Source: Blastobasis lacticolella
Taxonomy: Eukaryota; Arthropoda; Insecta; Lepidoptera; Blastobasidae
Length of the DNA stretch: 64,000 nucleotides
Reading direction: 5' to 3'
Assembly: GCA_905147135.1 (NCBI GenBank)
Contig: LR990046.1
Location: 15,902,501 to 15,966,500, forward strand
Part shown: piece after piece, positions 22,745-34,301 of the stretch
Numbering within the stretch: the first letter of the stretch is position 1
How the letters are laid out: every line of letters begins with the position of its first letter
Notes under the pieces: generated by a model
The model's input: the letters and a program-made list of their open reading frames with translations, nothing else
Databases searched by the model: none
What the model was told of the DNA's origin: nothing
Translations under genes and position numbers: made by a program

Positions 22745-23150
22745 GAAAACTGGTAGGTAGGGGTAAATGGTGTAGGGTAGGTGTAAGGTGGGTGTAGGGT
22801 AGGTGTAGGATAGGTGTTATACTCGTGAACGGGTGCTGCCTTGGTGGACTGGCTTACTTTTGCTGTAGTTTTAGGTGGTTTTTCTTAACTATACTAGACA
22901 CACCTATATAATATACCGAACGCGTTCCGGCTCTGCCTGGCATTGTCGAGCACGGTTCGGTCGTGGTTGGTGTGGGATACGTTTATCTACGGTCAGCGTG
23001 TCACTGTGTGTTTCCTTCCTACTTTCCTACCCCCCTCCTTTTTGACGATTGAAAGAGATATTTAATGTCCTAATCAATAAAGAAATTTTAAATTTTGAAT
23101 TTTGTGTAGAGTAGGGGTAGGGTAGGGATAGGGTAGAGTAGAGAGGGGCC
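22745..23150. repeat. GTAGGG/GGTGTA minisatellite, two runs
   Basis: Bases 22755-22815 are imperfect repeats of GGTGTAGGGTA. A second run of GGGTAGGGATAG type lies at 23105-23145. Between them is a degraded LINE-like 3' end with AATAAAG near 23080. Confidence 0.7.
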
Positions 23151-23400
23151 ACGCAAACGAAGTCAAATATAACAAATATTACAATCAGTCAAATATTACA
23201 AATAGTACAAATATTACTGTATAAATACGATTACAAACAATTTTATCGTGGGAGCTATATCGAAGTAGCAAAATGTTGCCATAAAAATTTCAATTTTTAC
23301 TTGATCAAAATATTTTAAGAGCTGCGTTTTTTTACCTCGTGAAAGCGATCTCCGAACTTCCCTGTTTCAATTAGAGAACCCACTTTTTGCGCACAATATT

Positions 23401-23712
23401 TTGAGCGTCGATAGGCTAATGGCTAACTGGTCCGACTCAGCGAGAGTACCGAGGTCGATCCCGATTCTGTTGAACACTAACCGATGCTCTTACGGCGAGG
23501 AAAAACTTCGTGATGAAACCTGCACATTCAGGCGGCTAAATCTGTAACCGTATTAAAAACTGGTCATATTCCCCTGTTCCTCTATTCACTGGGTCACGGT
23601 GGAGGTCAGATGGCAGTCGCTGTACTGTAATTACCTGATGTGCCACATCCTGGATAATTATCAAGGCGGATAACAGGCCCTCGCGCGCAAGAGGATACAC
23701 CAAGATGATTGA
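23401..23712 (+). repeat. tRNA-headed SINE family A, copy 3
   Basis: GAGCGTCGATAGGCTAATGG head with a weak B box (GAGGTCGATCCC), then TGCACATTCAGGCGGCTAAAT and GCGCAAGAGGATACACC. The parts are in the same order as at 4990 and 5975. Confidence 0.75.
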
Positions 23713-24448
23713 TTGAAATTGAATTTTTTGCTTTGTGGACTTAGAATAGGGCTGTGAGAGGGAGAAGATATTGCCATCCGTAGGTTTACTCAAAACCAAA
23801 ACAGTCACAACAGTATCACATACTAGTGATATAATGACTAAATATATGGAATTTTACCAATAATAGCGTATCTCTTACCATGTATAAATATAGTTACTAG
23901 ATTATCCCAAAGGGCGACGTGTAACGAATTTAGGAGAAGTGTCCTCAGAGCGCGCTCCTTACAAATGTGGTTTGATCATAATTTCAATATTACGCTGCCA
24001 AAGCCAATCAAATTTTGTAGACGTAATCCAGAAACCAATATATGCTTGTAGTTTGTCAGATTTCCGTTAAAATATGTAGTGCCAAAGTTGCACGGGCTAT
24101 TAAATTTTGATTTATTGTTGAAGCTTTCAAAGTTAGGCAACTTACACACCGGTATTTATACCAATATCGTGTTTGATTACAAACACTAACATGACAATGT
24201 TAATTGTACTCGAACCGAATACAGTACAATCAAAGGCTTCTACTGTCCGGCTACCGACGATAATTGTGTCTAATCCGTTGATTGCACCTGAAATTAATAT
24301 TACGTTTCGCATGTTTGTGAGCATTACAGTCACTGTATGAGCGTTCAAAGTCAAAATGCCGTCCAAGGCAGCCATAGTACAATTTCAATGACAGCTTGTG
24401 CACTACTGATGGCATCACGTGTTGTCCCATGCCATGGATTATGTTATA
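23713..24448. other. No recognised feature
   Basis: Only short unsupported ORFs on both strands. No terminal repeats assignable. Confidence 0.4.
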
Positions 24449-24711
24449 CAGGCTGCCTTCAAATTCATGATACCAAGGTGCCGTATGCATGTGCTAGCGA
24501 TGATAAAATAAACAACTTTTACAATGGCACCTTCTACGAAATCACGAAAATAATCAGTATTTTTCATACAATATTAGAATCGAATTCTGCCGGAATATAT
24601 GAAACAGCTGATTTTTGGGGATTTCAGAGTTAGTGCCAAAGTAAAAGTTGCTTGTTATCACAAGCACATGAAAACGGTACCCATTGGTATCATGAATTTG
24701 AAGGCACCCTG
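24449..24711. mobile_element. Fold-back MITE with TA target duplication
   Basis: Ends CAGG...CCTG flanked by TA on both sides. The arms contain CCTTCAAATTCATGATACCA and its reverse complement, and stay similar over about 80-100 bases with a short centre. TA duplication suggests a Tc1/mariner-type source of transposase. Confidence 0.75.
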
Positions 24712-24956
24712 TACATATTCTCCGTGACCGACCAGTATACCCTGCCAATGAAATTGGCAACGGATTATAGGTCCTTATTGGTCCTTGGCAAGGACTATAC
24801 GATGAGTACTCTACACGTCCTATCCGAGTTCTCTCCGAGTTTCCTATATTCATTCAATTTTAAGTTGTCGTCTAACTGGAAAATGAATGTTTTGCTAAAA
24901 ATGTTTGGAACCCCAATTTAAACTAGACCGACTGTACCAAGACACAAAATAAATAG

Positions 24957-25140
24957 CTACGATTCGGATGTGGAATGAGCTCCCAGCCACAGTGTTTCGT
25001 TTGGACTATGACATGGGATCGTTCAAGAGGTATATTAGAGGTCTCTTTAGAGGCGGGCAACGCATTGGTGACTCCCCTGGTGTTGCTGATGTCCATAGGC
25101 GGCGGTGACCACTTTCCATCAGGTGGCCCGCATGCCTGTA
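24957..25140 (+). pseudogene. 3' end of a LINE (jockey/CR1 group)
   Basis: One frame gives IRMWNELPATVF, then GSFKRYIRGLF and a stop after GVADVHRRR at about 25107. The conserved tail CACTTTCCATCAGGTGGCCC follows. The same tail recurs at 5780 (reverse) and 27850. Confidence 0.75.
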
Positions 25141-25187
25141 TGTCTGCCGGATAACATAAAAAAAAGCTACCAGAAGGTCATCCTCAT

Positions 25188-27290
25188 ATATCGACCCTTC
25201 GAGTAGCAAATGTCGTAAAAGCCAAATCGGTACTTTTGGGAAATCGCAAAAAACTAAAAATGGAAAAAAATAATCTTATGTATTTTTTATGTTTCTAAAG
25301 CTATATTCGTGCTATTTATATATGTTACTGAGCGCAAAAATCCCTTTTAAAGTGTGTAAGCATCAAAAAGGTAGCTTCAATAGTTTAGGAGAAAGCATGG
25401 CTTTTACTACATTTTTTTTCAACAAAAATGGCGTTTACGACAAAATTTGCAATTTATGGGATAATCAAAACTGTTGTATTATACATTTTGCTTGAAATAA
25501 GACCTACTTTTTATGTAGTAAAATACCAAGTTCATAATTAAAACAAATAGTTTATTGTAGTAAAAATCAGCCTTTATTCTGTTATTACTTGAATTATTTC
25601 AAAACAATGATGTTTTATTGTAATTTCTAAGTTTATAATCAAAAATTCACATTAACCTAATAAGAACCTGATAAAACTTCAAGTAAAAAGAGTATCAGTG
25701 AAGTAATTTTTCACACAAATGCTGCACGATACCACCGTATTTTGCCAGTCCGGTGTTAATGAGGAAAGGAGTTTTATAAAACCGCATCAGTGATGATGCA
25801 TTGATACATTGATGCGGTTTCATACAACTCCTGACAAAATACCGCAGCATCATGCGGCACGAATGCAAGACAAACTCACTTATAATCTTCATACATGAAG
25901 GTTTATCATGTGTCAAGACCACCATAATTATAAATTATGATCAATGTACCTTAAAATACTATATATTTCAAGGCACTTGTTCAGTCTAAATCTTTTTCAT
26001 GTTTTAAATGTGAAACTAGGTAATTGTTTAAACAAAATATTAGAATTTTAGCTTAACTGAGATTAAACTAGAATTTAAACTTTCACAGCTCGTGTCATTT
26101 CAGTCTTTGACAAAGGAACTACTGAAAGAAATAATATAAAAACTTAACTTAAACAATCATATAAAAACGTACTTGTTTTAACAAAACAAGTTAGTCTTCT
26201 AAAAATAAATTCTACTTAACAAACAACAAAAAAATATCAACTCTTTAAACTTCTCTATTTAAATGACTAAAATTAAAACTTCAGGATAATGTAAAGAATG
26301 TCACAATTTTGTGAATATTTTGGCAGACTTTTGCATTAGCTGAGATCTGTAATCTAATCTGTTGTGATAAACTTAAACAAACTATAACAAAAATCTTAAA
26401 TATTATCTTAATAATCAACATTATCAAATCAAATCAAAATAATTATCAAAAGAACGTTCATACGCTTACGTTCATTGAAAAATAGTTATCAAAAATTAGT
26501 AAATTATCCATATAACTATTTAGGCTTCTTCCTCATCGACGTCTTCTTCGTCTGTTTCAACAAGGGTGTCATTTTTTTGACCATCGTATGGCATCTCTAA
26601 GTATTCTCTTTGGAACCGTTTAGGAATAGTCATCGATGAACATAATTTTTGTATATCCTTGTATTTTTGTGCAGATATTGGCAGTTTTTCTAAATACATT
26701 GGCCGAATATGAAAATCGTTTAAATCTTGCTGATTTTCTATATCTTGAGTCTGACTTGCTTCATCGATTTCTTCCTTCTTTTTTCCCTTCCCTTTTCCCT
26801 TTCCTTTCTTGCTTCGTTTTTCAAAAAGCGTTACTTTTTCAGTCACTGCTTCGGTTTTCATAGAATATTTAATCTCTTAAGCATTGTTTTAAACACGTTG
26901 TTCGTTACGACAAAATAGTCCAAAATGACTGCAAGCATGCTAGGGAAAATAATGTTGTAATAGCATTATTGCAAACTTATTTGTCTTTTACGACAAGTTA
27001 ACCGTTTGTACATTCTTGGATTTGATAACAAAAAGATGTTGTATAAGCACTGTTCATAAAAATATGTTATTTACGACAATTTATGACAAAATAGGCGATT
27101 ACGACAATAAATAGAAAAAAATACTGAATTTCGGTGCTTAAAAATCTGTGTAGTAAAAGACATTTTTTTCAAGATATCGAAATTTTAAATATACAGATCG
27201 ATAGAGCTCGTTAAATTACATAAGACAGCATTAAAAACTCATTTTCGCCAAAATGGCTTTTACGACATTTGCTACTCGAAGGGTCGATAT
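25188..27290. mobile_element. DNA transposon of unassigned superfamily with 37-bp perfect inverted repeats
   Basis: The first 37 bases (ATATCGACCCTTCGAGTAGC and on) are the exact reverse complement of the last 37. The interior holds several short motifs of the form TTACGACA near both ends (25435, 26905, 26987, 27065, 27098), a short hairpin around AAACCGCATCA at 25778-25830, and one sizeable ORF at 26520-26861. The duplication may be ATAT, but this is palindromic and so uncertain. No DDE motif was found, so it may be a deleted derivative. Confidence 0.75.
26520..26861 (-). CDS. 113-residue ORF inside the 25-27 kb transposon
   Basis: An intact ORF with a Met start. It has a lysine/glycine run (KRSKKGKGKGKGKKK) at residues 15-29, then a folded-looking stretch LPISAQKYKDIQKLCSSMTI and PKRFQREYLEMP, and an acidic end. 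The LP-x5-KYKDIQKLC part reminds me of the C-terminus of an uncharacterised arthropod transposon-encoded protein, but I cannot name the family. It could be the remnant or accessory protein of the surrounding element. Coding status is moderately likely given the absence of stops and the skewed composition. Confidence 0.4.
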   Translation of the reverse strand: MKTEAVTEKVTLFEKRSKKGKGKGKGKKKEEIDEASQTQDIENQQDLNDFHIRPMYLEKLPISAQKYKDIQKLCSSMTIPKRFQREYLEMPYDGQKNDTLVETDEEDVDEEEA

Positions 27291-27799
27291 TTATTTATTT
27301 AACTATTTTATTGTACACAGTAAAACATACAGGTAAAAACACAATTATAAATGACACAACAGGCACAACTTATTTCTAAAAAAAAATATATTATATATGC
27401 CCGAAATGCGTTTCACCTTCACTTGTTTGGGTTAGTTTCGGCTAAATCTCATAGAGAAACATTGGCAACCCATAGATTTCATAAATTCTGAATCTTAGTG
27501 GAAACGTAGAGTAACTTATTCTGTTTAGGTATGTAATTTTTGGCTTGCGTCCTAATTCACAGATCGAGAAACTAAATTAATTATTACCGCATATTTTTTT
27601 CAATTCCAAAGGTAAAAACTAATTTTCAGTGAATTTACAAATGTCAGGTTACGTTGTAGCTGTCGATTTGTCATAATTTCGAGAATATCGGGTTCTTTTT
27701 TTACGGATTTCAGAGAAATTGTGTCTAAAAGATATTTCCTACCACGCACAGTAAGGTTGTCGAATAAACTACATTGAGAGTACAACATGGAGCTCTTCA
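27291..27799. other. Repeat debris without a clear gene
   Basis: 27300-27400 contains ACAACAGGCACAACTTATT, also seen near 48970, and a T/A-rich start. It is probably part of a LINE untranslated region. No domain recognised. Confidence 0.4.
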
Positions 27800-27910
27800 A
27801 TAAAGGGTTAAAAAGTCCTTACGGGGTCGGCAACACGTGGGTGATGCCCCTGGTATTGCAAACGTCCATAGGCTGCGGTGACTGCTTACCATAAGGCAGG
27901 CCAGAAGCTT
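27800..27910 (+). repeat. LINE 3' end fragment
   Basis: GGTGATGCCCCTGGTATTGC, then CCATAGGCTGCGGTGACTGC, parallels the LINE tail at 25050-25140. Confidence 0.65.
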
Positions 27911-28951
27911 GTTTGCCATCTTTGTAGTTATAAATTTGTGGCATTTTTGGTTTTTACATGCGGCACTGCCATCTGACCCGCATAACAAGTTAAGCCAAAG
28001 CCGTTCCGACATAGCCTCGTCCATTTGTCAGCAAGGGAACTACGCAGGTAAGGTTGCTTTGAAGGTGAATTCTATTACAATAATAAGTTATAATGTAAAC
28101 ACGTAATCGGACCGTATCTAAATCCGTTATCGAATTTTGACTGATAAATATTGCAGCACGCCAACCGTTCCGGCAAAGTTGTGTAAGACGAGTTTTCTGT
28201 ATAAATAAAACTTACTTTTTGATACAAAAAACATTATTTTACTTCATACTTGATTTGGCAGCGACTTTCGCGCTACGGTAATGTGATACGCTGTACGCGT
28301 ATCGGACGCGAGGGGCGCAGCTTGTACATTTTTAGATACAAAAGGAATATAAAACCTGTAATTAAAACATTGTTCACATTGACTTCTATTCACGGAACGG
28401 TGAAACCATAAAACCAAAATTTATGTATTCGAGTGCCTATTTGAAAAATTATTTGATGTTATTTCAGGGCGGGATAGGTGAGCTCATAGAGCAGACACTA
28501 ATACAGATCCGCTACCATAAGATATGCGCCTAACCTATCTGCGCGACAGTAGCTTCCCGAAACTACCTAACGTGGTTGTCACGACCATCCCGTTCAGTCT
28601 CACATCTTGAACGCTACATCTATAAACTATTTCATAGTAAATCTAACTTAACGTACATACGTGCTTAAACTATAGTCTTAATATAAAGGCCTACTTATGT
28701 TAAAGATCGGCTAGAACACACACCTCTGTATTGACAAAAATTTCTCGCTCCTCTGATACTTATTTATCAATATTTCATTTAATTTGCATGCATGTAGCAA
28801 GTCGATTCAGTTACCTGTCAGTTTTTCAAAATAACATCAATTTGACCGTGATACGTACTTACGTTTCGGGCCTCCCTTCCAACAATCTCATTCACACCTG
28901 CAACACACTCATTTATCCTCAATTAAGCCCAATGAACTTGACAGCAATACA
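27911..28951. other. No supported feature
   Basis: AT-rich. A possible LTR-like end with AATAAAAC followed by TTTGGCAGCGAC at 28195-28270 was considered but has no partner. No long ORF. Confidence 0.4.
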
Positions 28952-29417
28952 ATTTTTTTTATAGATTAGATAAGATTAGATTCATTTATTGCCCAAAGTA
29001 AACACAAGTACATTTATATATCTAGCAGTTAATACAGACAAAAATGTGCAATCATTTAGGGTTCGTCAATAATAATTAGTGTTGCCTACAATATAATTAT
29101 TTGAAACATAATAATAGTATTATTAATATGTACAAAAGTACCTACAGAAATCAAAATGACAACGTAACAAATAAATAGATTGAAAAATAAATTTAAGAAT
29201 TTCATAATAAAATTATGGAAATGTCAAAATTCAAATGTCACAATAAATACTACAATAATAAAAATGTCGAAATAATAACCAAATGATATACAATAATATT
29301 AATTCAATAAAATAGTTCAAATGTCACAATAAAATAATAAAAATGTCGAAATAACAACCAAATAACAATTAACAATATAATGTCAACTTAAATGAAAACG
29401 TCAATTGTAACTATTAT

Positions 29418-32250
29418 TCATTTGGACATAATATCATAATACTCATTTACAGAGTACAAAGGATTATCCAATAAAAGGGTTCTGAGCCTGCGCCTAAATG
29501 CTTCGTCAGACGGTTCACTCTGCAAGTCTGCAGGCAGCTTGTTGTAGAATGTGGGACCAATAATACGTGGGTTTTTCTCTGCAAGTGCCATACGACGGGG
29601 TTGAACATTCAGAGTACCTGCGTTACGAGTCTGTCTTCCTCTCATACTGTTTATATCCCTGTACATATTTATGTTACGTCTCACGTACATAAGTACCTCA
29701 AGCATATATAATGAATAGGTCATGATGCGGTGTGTTGCAAATAGAGACCTACATGAGTCGGTAGGCTTCAAACCAAAAATAGCACGTATAGCTCGTTTTT
29801 GCATAAGGAGCACCCTTTTGGCATCCGTCGAGTTACCCCAAATGATGGTGCCATATGACATTATAGAATTAAAATGTGCAAAATATACCTGTCTAAGTGC
29901 TTCTGTGGATATTAGTGGTTTTAATTTTTTTAATGCAAACACCGCACCACTCAGCCTATCGCATAGTTTGTCAACATGGCACTTCCAGTTAAGGTTCGAG
30001 TCCAGCACGAAGCCGAGAAACCAACACTCACCGCAAAGTTGAACCGGATTGTTCATAAGACACAGGGGTGTTGTACTGTTTCTTTCTGTAAAAATCATTA
30101 CGTTTGATTTGCTAATATTTAGTACAAGCCCATTTGCGGAAAACCATTCCTGCAGCTGAGCACAAACTTGGTGTATTTTTGCACTAAGATTTTCATTTGT
30201 GAGACTGCTGACCACAACAGTAGTGTCATCAGCGAAGAGCACTGGTAAACCATTTGTTATAAACGATGGTAAGTCGTTTATAAAAATGAGAAATAAAGTA
30301 TCCCCAAGGGCTGATCCCTGGGGGATACCCACTTCCACCTTTCCTGTGTCCGATCTTACTTTTTCGCCATTTATTTCAATCTGTACCGCTTGTTTACGTT
30401 CTGATAGAAAGGATGAAAATAATCGATGTGCATTGTCCCTAATCCCATACCCGAAAAGCTTATTTAACAATAGTTTATGACCAATAACATCGAAAGCTTT
30501 AGATAAGTCACAGAATATACTCGCCACCTTGCACTTGTCGTCAAGACCAGTCACAATGCTGTCGAATACATTCTGTGCTGCTGCTGTTGTGGACATGTTT
30601 TGACGATATGCAAACTGTCTATCTGATAGTAATTCATTTGATTCCAAATAAGTCATTATGTGTGAGGACAAAATCGCTTCAACAATTTTTGATACAGTTG
30701 GGACAATTTTATTGGTCTATAATTATTTACGTCCCCCTTATCCCCCTTTCCCTTGTAAATTGGACAGACTCGTGTACTTTTCAGGACTTCGGGGAATACA
30801 CCTTCCTCACACATAAGGTTCACCAAGAACACCAGCACTTCAGAAATGGCTGGCCATACGCACAAAATCAGGTTTAATGAGATGTCGTAAATATCGACTA
30901 TCTCTCGTTTATTACGCATTTTACAAATTACTTTCTCCAAACTGTCTCGGGTAACTTTGGGTAGAGTGAATGCTGGTATATCAGTGCTACCTAAATGCCC
31001 GTGCAAATATTGCTTGGAACGTGATTCGTCACTTTGTATGGCTAACGTTTTTGACATTACTAAAAAATGGGAGTTGAAAGTATTTGGGATTTCATTGTCA
31101 GGGACATTGCTATTCATATTTGGGATTTTTAGGTAGATATGTTTAGTTTGGATTTTTTTTCCTATTTCATCGCCTACAATTTTCCATATCTCCTTCGCAG
31201 GATTTGTGCTTTCCGATAATCTATTTTCAATGTGATTTCGACGAGCAGACCATGTTGTTGATTTAATTAGTTTTGAGTATTGATCTATACATTCATATAT
31301 GACGCTCTCAGTTGGATATTGCTTCCTTATTTCGTGTAAGTCACTATGTTTTTGAATATATTTCGATAATTCTTCCGTCATCCATGGGACACCATTGTGT
31401 TTTTTATTTACCTTAACTGTTTTAATAGGGAAATGTAATTCTATATAATATTGCAAAATGTCAAAATTTTTATTAAATTTACTTTTTATGTCAATAGAAT
31501 TATCATAAATAAAAGAGAAATCATAATTTAAAATGTCAATGTAAAATTTATCAATTGAAATTTCGTTAAAAAGACGTCGTTTAACGAACTTCCTAGGGTT
31601 ATGTTGTCCCTTCTCCATACTAAACTCGAACCGTTGCGCATTGTGGTCACTAATAGCTGTGTGCACAGGCATCACAGTGAGACAGTCGCGGACGCGGTTG
31701 GCTATACCGCAGTCTATGCACGAAGAGGTATCAACTGTTACGCGACAGGAAATGTAACTACATTCTTACACATACAGCTGTTTAGTACGTCATTAACTCG
31801 CCGTTTCATGCTATTATCCGAAAAATAATCCACATTTTGGTCGCCGACTATGAGAAACCTTTTATTTTCGTCGGTCAACTTATTCAATAGTAATTCTAAA
31901 TTATGTAGGTAGATGTCAAAATCGCCGTTGCCGGTCCGATACAATACAATGATTATCAATTCATACATACAAATTTCTATAGCTGCAAATTCACAGTGAT
32001 ATTGAACAGAGAGGCGCTGCAAGTCGTTGCGTTTTATATATTGTATATCTGTACGTACGTACAGAGCTACCCCGCCGTGCGCGATGCTCGTGCGGCAATA
32101 GTGACTCGGAAGCTCGTAACCACATAACCTCACGCGTTCAATCTCACTGGTTTTGCACCAAACTTCGCTCAGTGCCAGTATATCAGGACTTTCAGAGTTA
32201 GTCAATATGTCTAGTAGTGAAGTTTTTCCACAAAGTGATCTAACATTTTG
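29418..32250 (-). pseudogene. LINE ORF2 (endonuclease plus reverse transcriptase), jockey/CR1 group
   Basis: Endonuclease: HQNVRSLCGKTSLL near 32250, SEVWCKT (Glu), LIVGDQNVDYF and, after a frame break near 31720, AISDHNAQRFEF with the final His. RT: NNYRPI near 30720, then a frame change near 30712, FCDLSKAFDVIGH, VGIPQGSALGDTLF and the catalytic FADDTTVVV near 30225. The thumb and C-terminal part continue, with FYNKLPADLQ, to a stop at 29418. At least two frame changes make it inactive, although the RT core itself (417 codons) is uninterrupted. A related but distinct LINE lies at 39-48.7 kb. Confidence 0.87.
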
Positions 32251-32273
32251 GTGAATAACAACAAACTGTTTGG

Positions 32274-33078
32274 TTATTTTGTTGTTATTGTGAGATGTTT
32301 TTCCTGGTAGTTTTTTGTACGAATAAAGTTGAATGATCGAACTGTGACACCGTCAGGCCAATTTTTAAGACTTCTTACGTGTTTTTGCTTCTCGGCGGGA
32401 ACATCGATGCGAAATGAGGAATACTTGCCCCTGGTGACATACCGACGCCGTGACACCCATCTGATCGTGAACGTGCTGCAAAACGTCGTCTGCCGTTGTG
32501 TCCTCGCTTAAGTTGAATACGTGTAGGCTCACTTCGCGAGGAGCAGCTGCACGTAGACCGCCCTGAGATTGAGTGCACGGCGTTGGCGAAACGCATGGGC
32601 GAGGCTGAGGGTTGGCGCGAGGAGCTTCTGGGTATTGCTTGCTGCCATTGGCTTCTTCGGCAGCGCGATGTGGCCGCCCGCGCCGGGATCTTAGGGTTGG
32701 CGCCGCGACTGCCGGGGCCACTACCACCGAGTCGGCAGCTGCAGGCTGCGCTATTGCTGGTGGTGTGGGTGGTGGTTGAGGAGGTGTTGTTCCACAAGGC
32801 GGTCGCACTGGTGGCTCCGTCTCTTGATCTTGAACAAAGATCATACCTAGTGGACCGGACACGTTTAGTGAAAGGTGCTGGTGTTCTTGGAGTGACATCA
32901 ATATCTGTCGGATATATCCATTTTGGCACGTAAGTTGTTCTTGTTGCCTACATATTAAGTCATAACACCCCTTGATCTCTCCTTTCATCTCATTTATAGT
33001 CGTCTCCAGATTTAAAATAACGGTCAGTAATCTGTCGTCCACCACAGTCGCCGTTGGTTTTGGTGTAGATGGTGCCAT
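32274..33078 (-). pseudogene. LINE ORF1 (coiled coil plus RRM-like end)
   Basis: The Met at 33078 opens a 237-codon frame. Residues 10-65 have the heptad look of a coiled coil, then come a Pro-rich region, a basic LRSRRGRPHR, and VSLHVFNLSEDTTADDVLQH, which resembles an RRM-like or FP-type nucleic-acid-binding fold. A frameshift near 32445 moves the rest of the domain (KYSSFRIDVPAEKQKHVRSL, then WPDGVTVRSF) into the neighbouring frame ending at 32274. ORF1 proteins bind LINE RNA. This one lies immediately upstream of ORF2 on the same strand. Confidence 0.75.
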
Positions 33079-33559
33079 ATTTCGTAAACTTCACTATTAT
33101 TTTTAAGTTAATATCACTTATAACACATAAAATAGTTAATAATTTGCTTATTTATTTGTCAATATATTAATAAATAATTTAAATTACGGAGCTGTTGTAT
33201 TTACAATACTGACAGCTCAGTTGACAGCTGTCAACTATACATTATTCTTAACTACATTCCAACAAACACAACACACTCTCGATTTCAATTTAGCACGCAT
33301 CAATCACAAAAGAACGGAAACGAAAAGGAACACGTACTCATTACGATTCTAATTAAAACAGTATGCCAAAATTAAACATAAAACGAGTCAGTGTCATCTG
33401 TTAATTCCATAAAAAAGAGGTTTTTTTTCGTTCTGCTCTGGTTCCAGCGAGGGCACCGACCACCACGCGATGCAAAATAATGACTTATTGAGTCAACGTT
33501 ATGTAGCGGTACAGTGGTTACTGAGAATTGACCGTACAGACTGAAGTTTCTTTCTCGTG
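33079..33559. other. Probable 5' UTR of the LINE, then unassigned sequence
   Basis: AT-rich, with CTCAGTTGACAGCTGTCAAC near 33217. No gene seen. Confidence 0.35.
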
Positions 33560-33727
33560 TTAGTCTCGATGACGTATAAATTACAGTGGCGCGATTGCCA
33601 TCTGACCTCCGTGACCAAGCTACCAGGGGAACCAGACCAGATTGGATCACAGCCGCAGTGGGATTCGAACCCGGTACCTCTCGCTTGCTATTTGGATACC
33701 GTAACCACTCGGCCACCGACGCTCGAT
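33560..33727 (-). repeat. tRNA-headed SINE family A, copy 4, with intact pol III promoter
   Basis: On the minus strand GAGCGTCGGTGGCCGAGTGG starts at 33727 with a perfect A box (TGGCCGAGTGG). ACCGGGTTCGAATCCC follows as a perfect B box. The copy then runs into the SINE body (GATCCAATCTGG) and stops early. This is the best-preserved head of the family and resembles tRNA-Leu/Ser heads. Confidence 0.82.
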
Positions 33728-34301
33728 GACGCATAAAGAATGGTATGATAAAAGCGACGACTCAGTAAAGTATAACGATCACAGGACAAAAGACTTTGGA
33801 AACATTTTAAAAGTTACCTTTGCTAAATACTTTTAAAATTAACGTATAAACCTAGAACAAAAACAAGTTTAATCTACAGCAGGTTCATTTCGGTAAACAA
33901 AAATAATTATAAGTTTTTGCAAATTTTCCGAAAGACTGATGCTCTGGTTTAGTAAGTTAAGTAATTGAAATAATTCTAACAAGTTCCTTTTCGCGTTTTT
34001 GACGCATAAGGAAAACGATTGTTAAAAGAAAAATTAGACTTAACCACTTTCCCGTTCAGTAATTCCAATGAATCACATTTAAACACGCTGGCTCGTGGCC
34101 TCTTAACCCCTACCTGTCAATGAAGAGACGTTTACTTTTAGTACACTTCTTAATTCTGTGGCAGTGTATTGACCCATGAGCGCCATGCTGGTGTGCTCCG
34201 GATGTGCGGTATTAACATACGTTGAATGCTGACCCTTGAATGAAACTTGGTCAAATGAATGTGTGATTGTTGTACTCCAATACTTATTTCAATATACATG
34301 A
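33728..34301. other. No recognised feature
   Basis: Start of a repeat-poor block that runs to about 39 kb. No ORF. Confidence 0.4.

Larger units (their letters stand above)
28952..33078 (-). mobile_element. Nearly full-length LINE with ORF1 and ORF2, decayed
   Basis: On the minus strand: ORF1 from 33078, endonuclease from about 32250, RT to a stop at 29418, then a 3' UTR of about 460 bases rich in ATGTCAAAAT-type repeats. It ends at a T run (plus strand 28952-28960), which is the poly-A tail. Pieces of the same UTR recur near 49005 and 52490. Confidence 0.85.

Noticed and set aside
28180..28290. LTR-end-like sequence with AATAAAAC and TTTGGCAGCGAC
   Set aside because: No matching second LTR, polypurine tract or pol sequence nearby; may be a solo remnant but unsupported.
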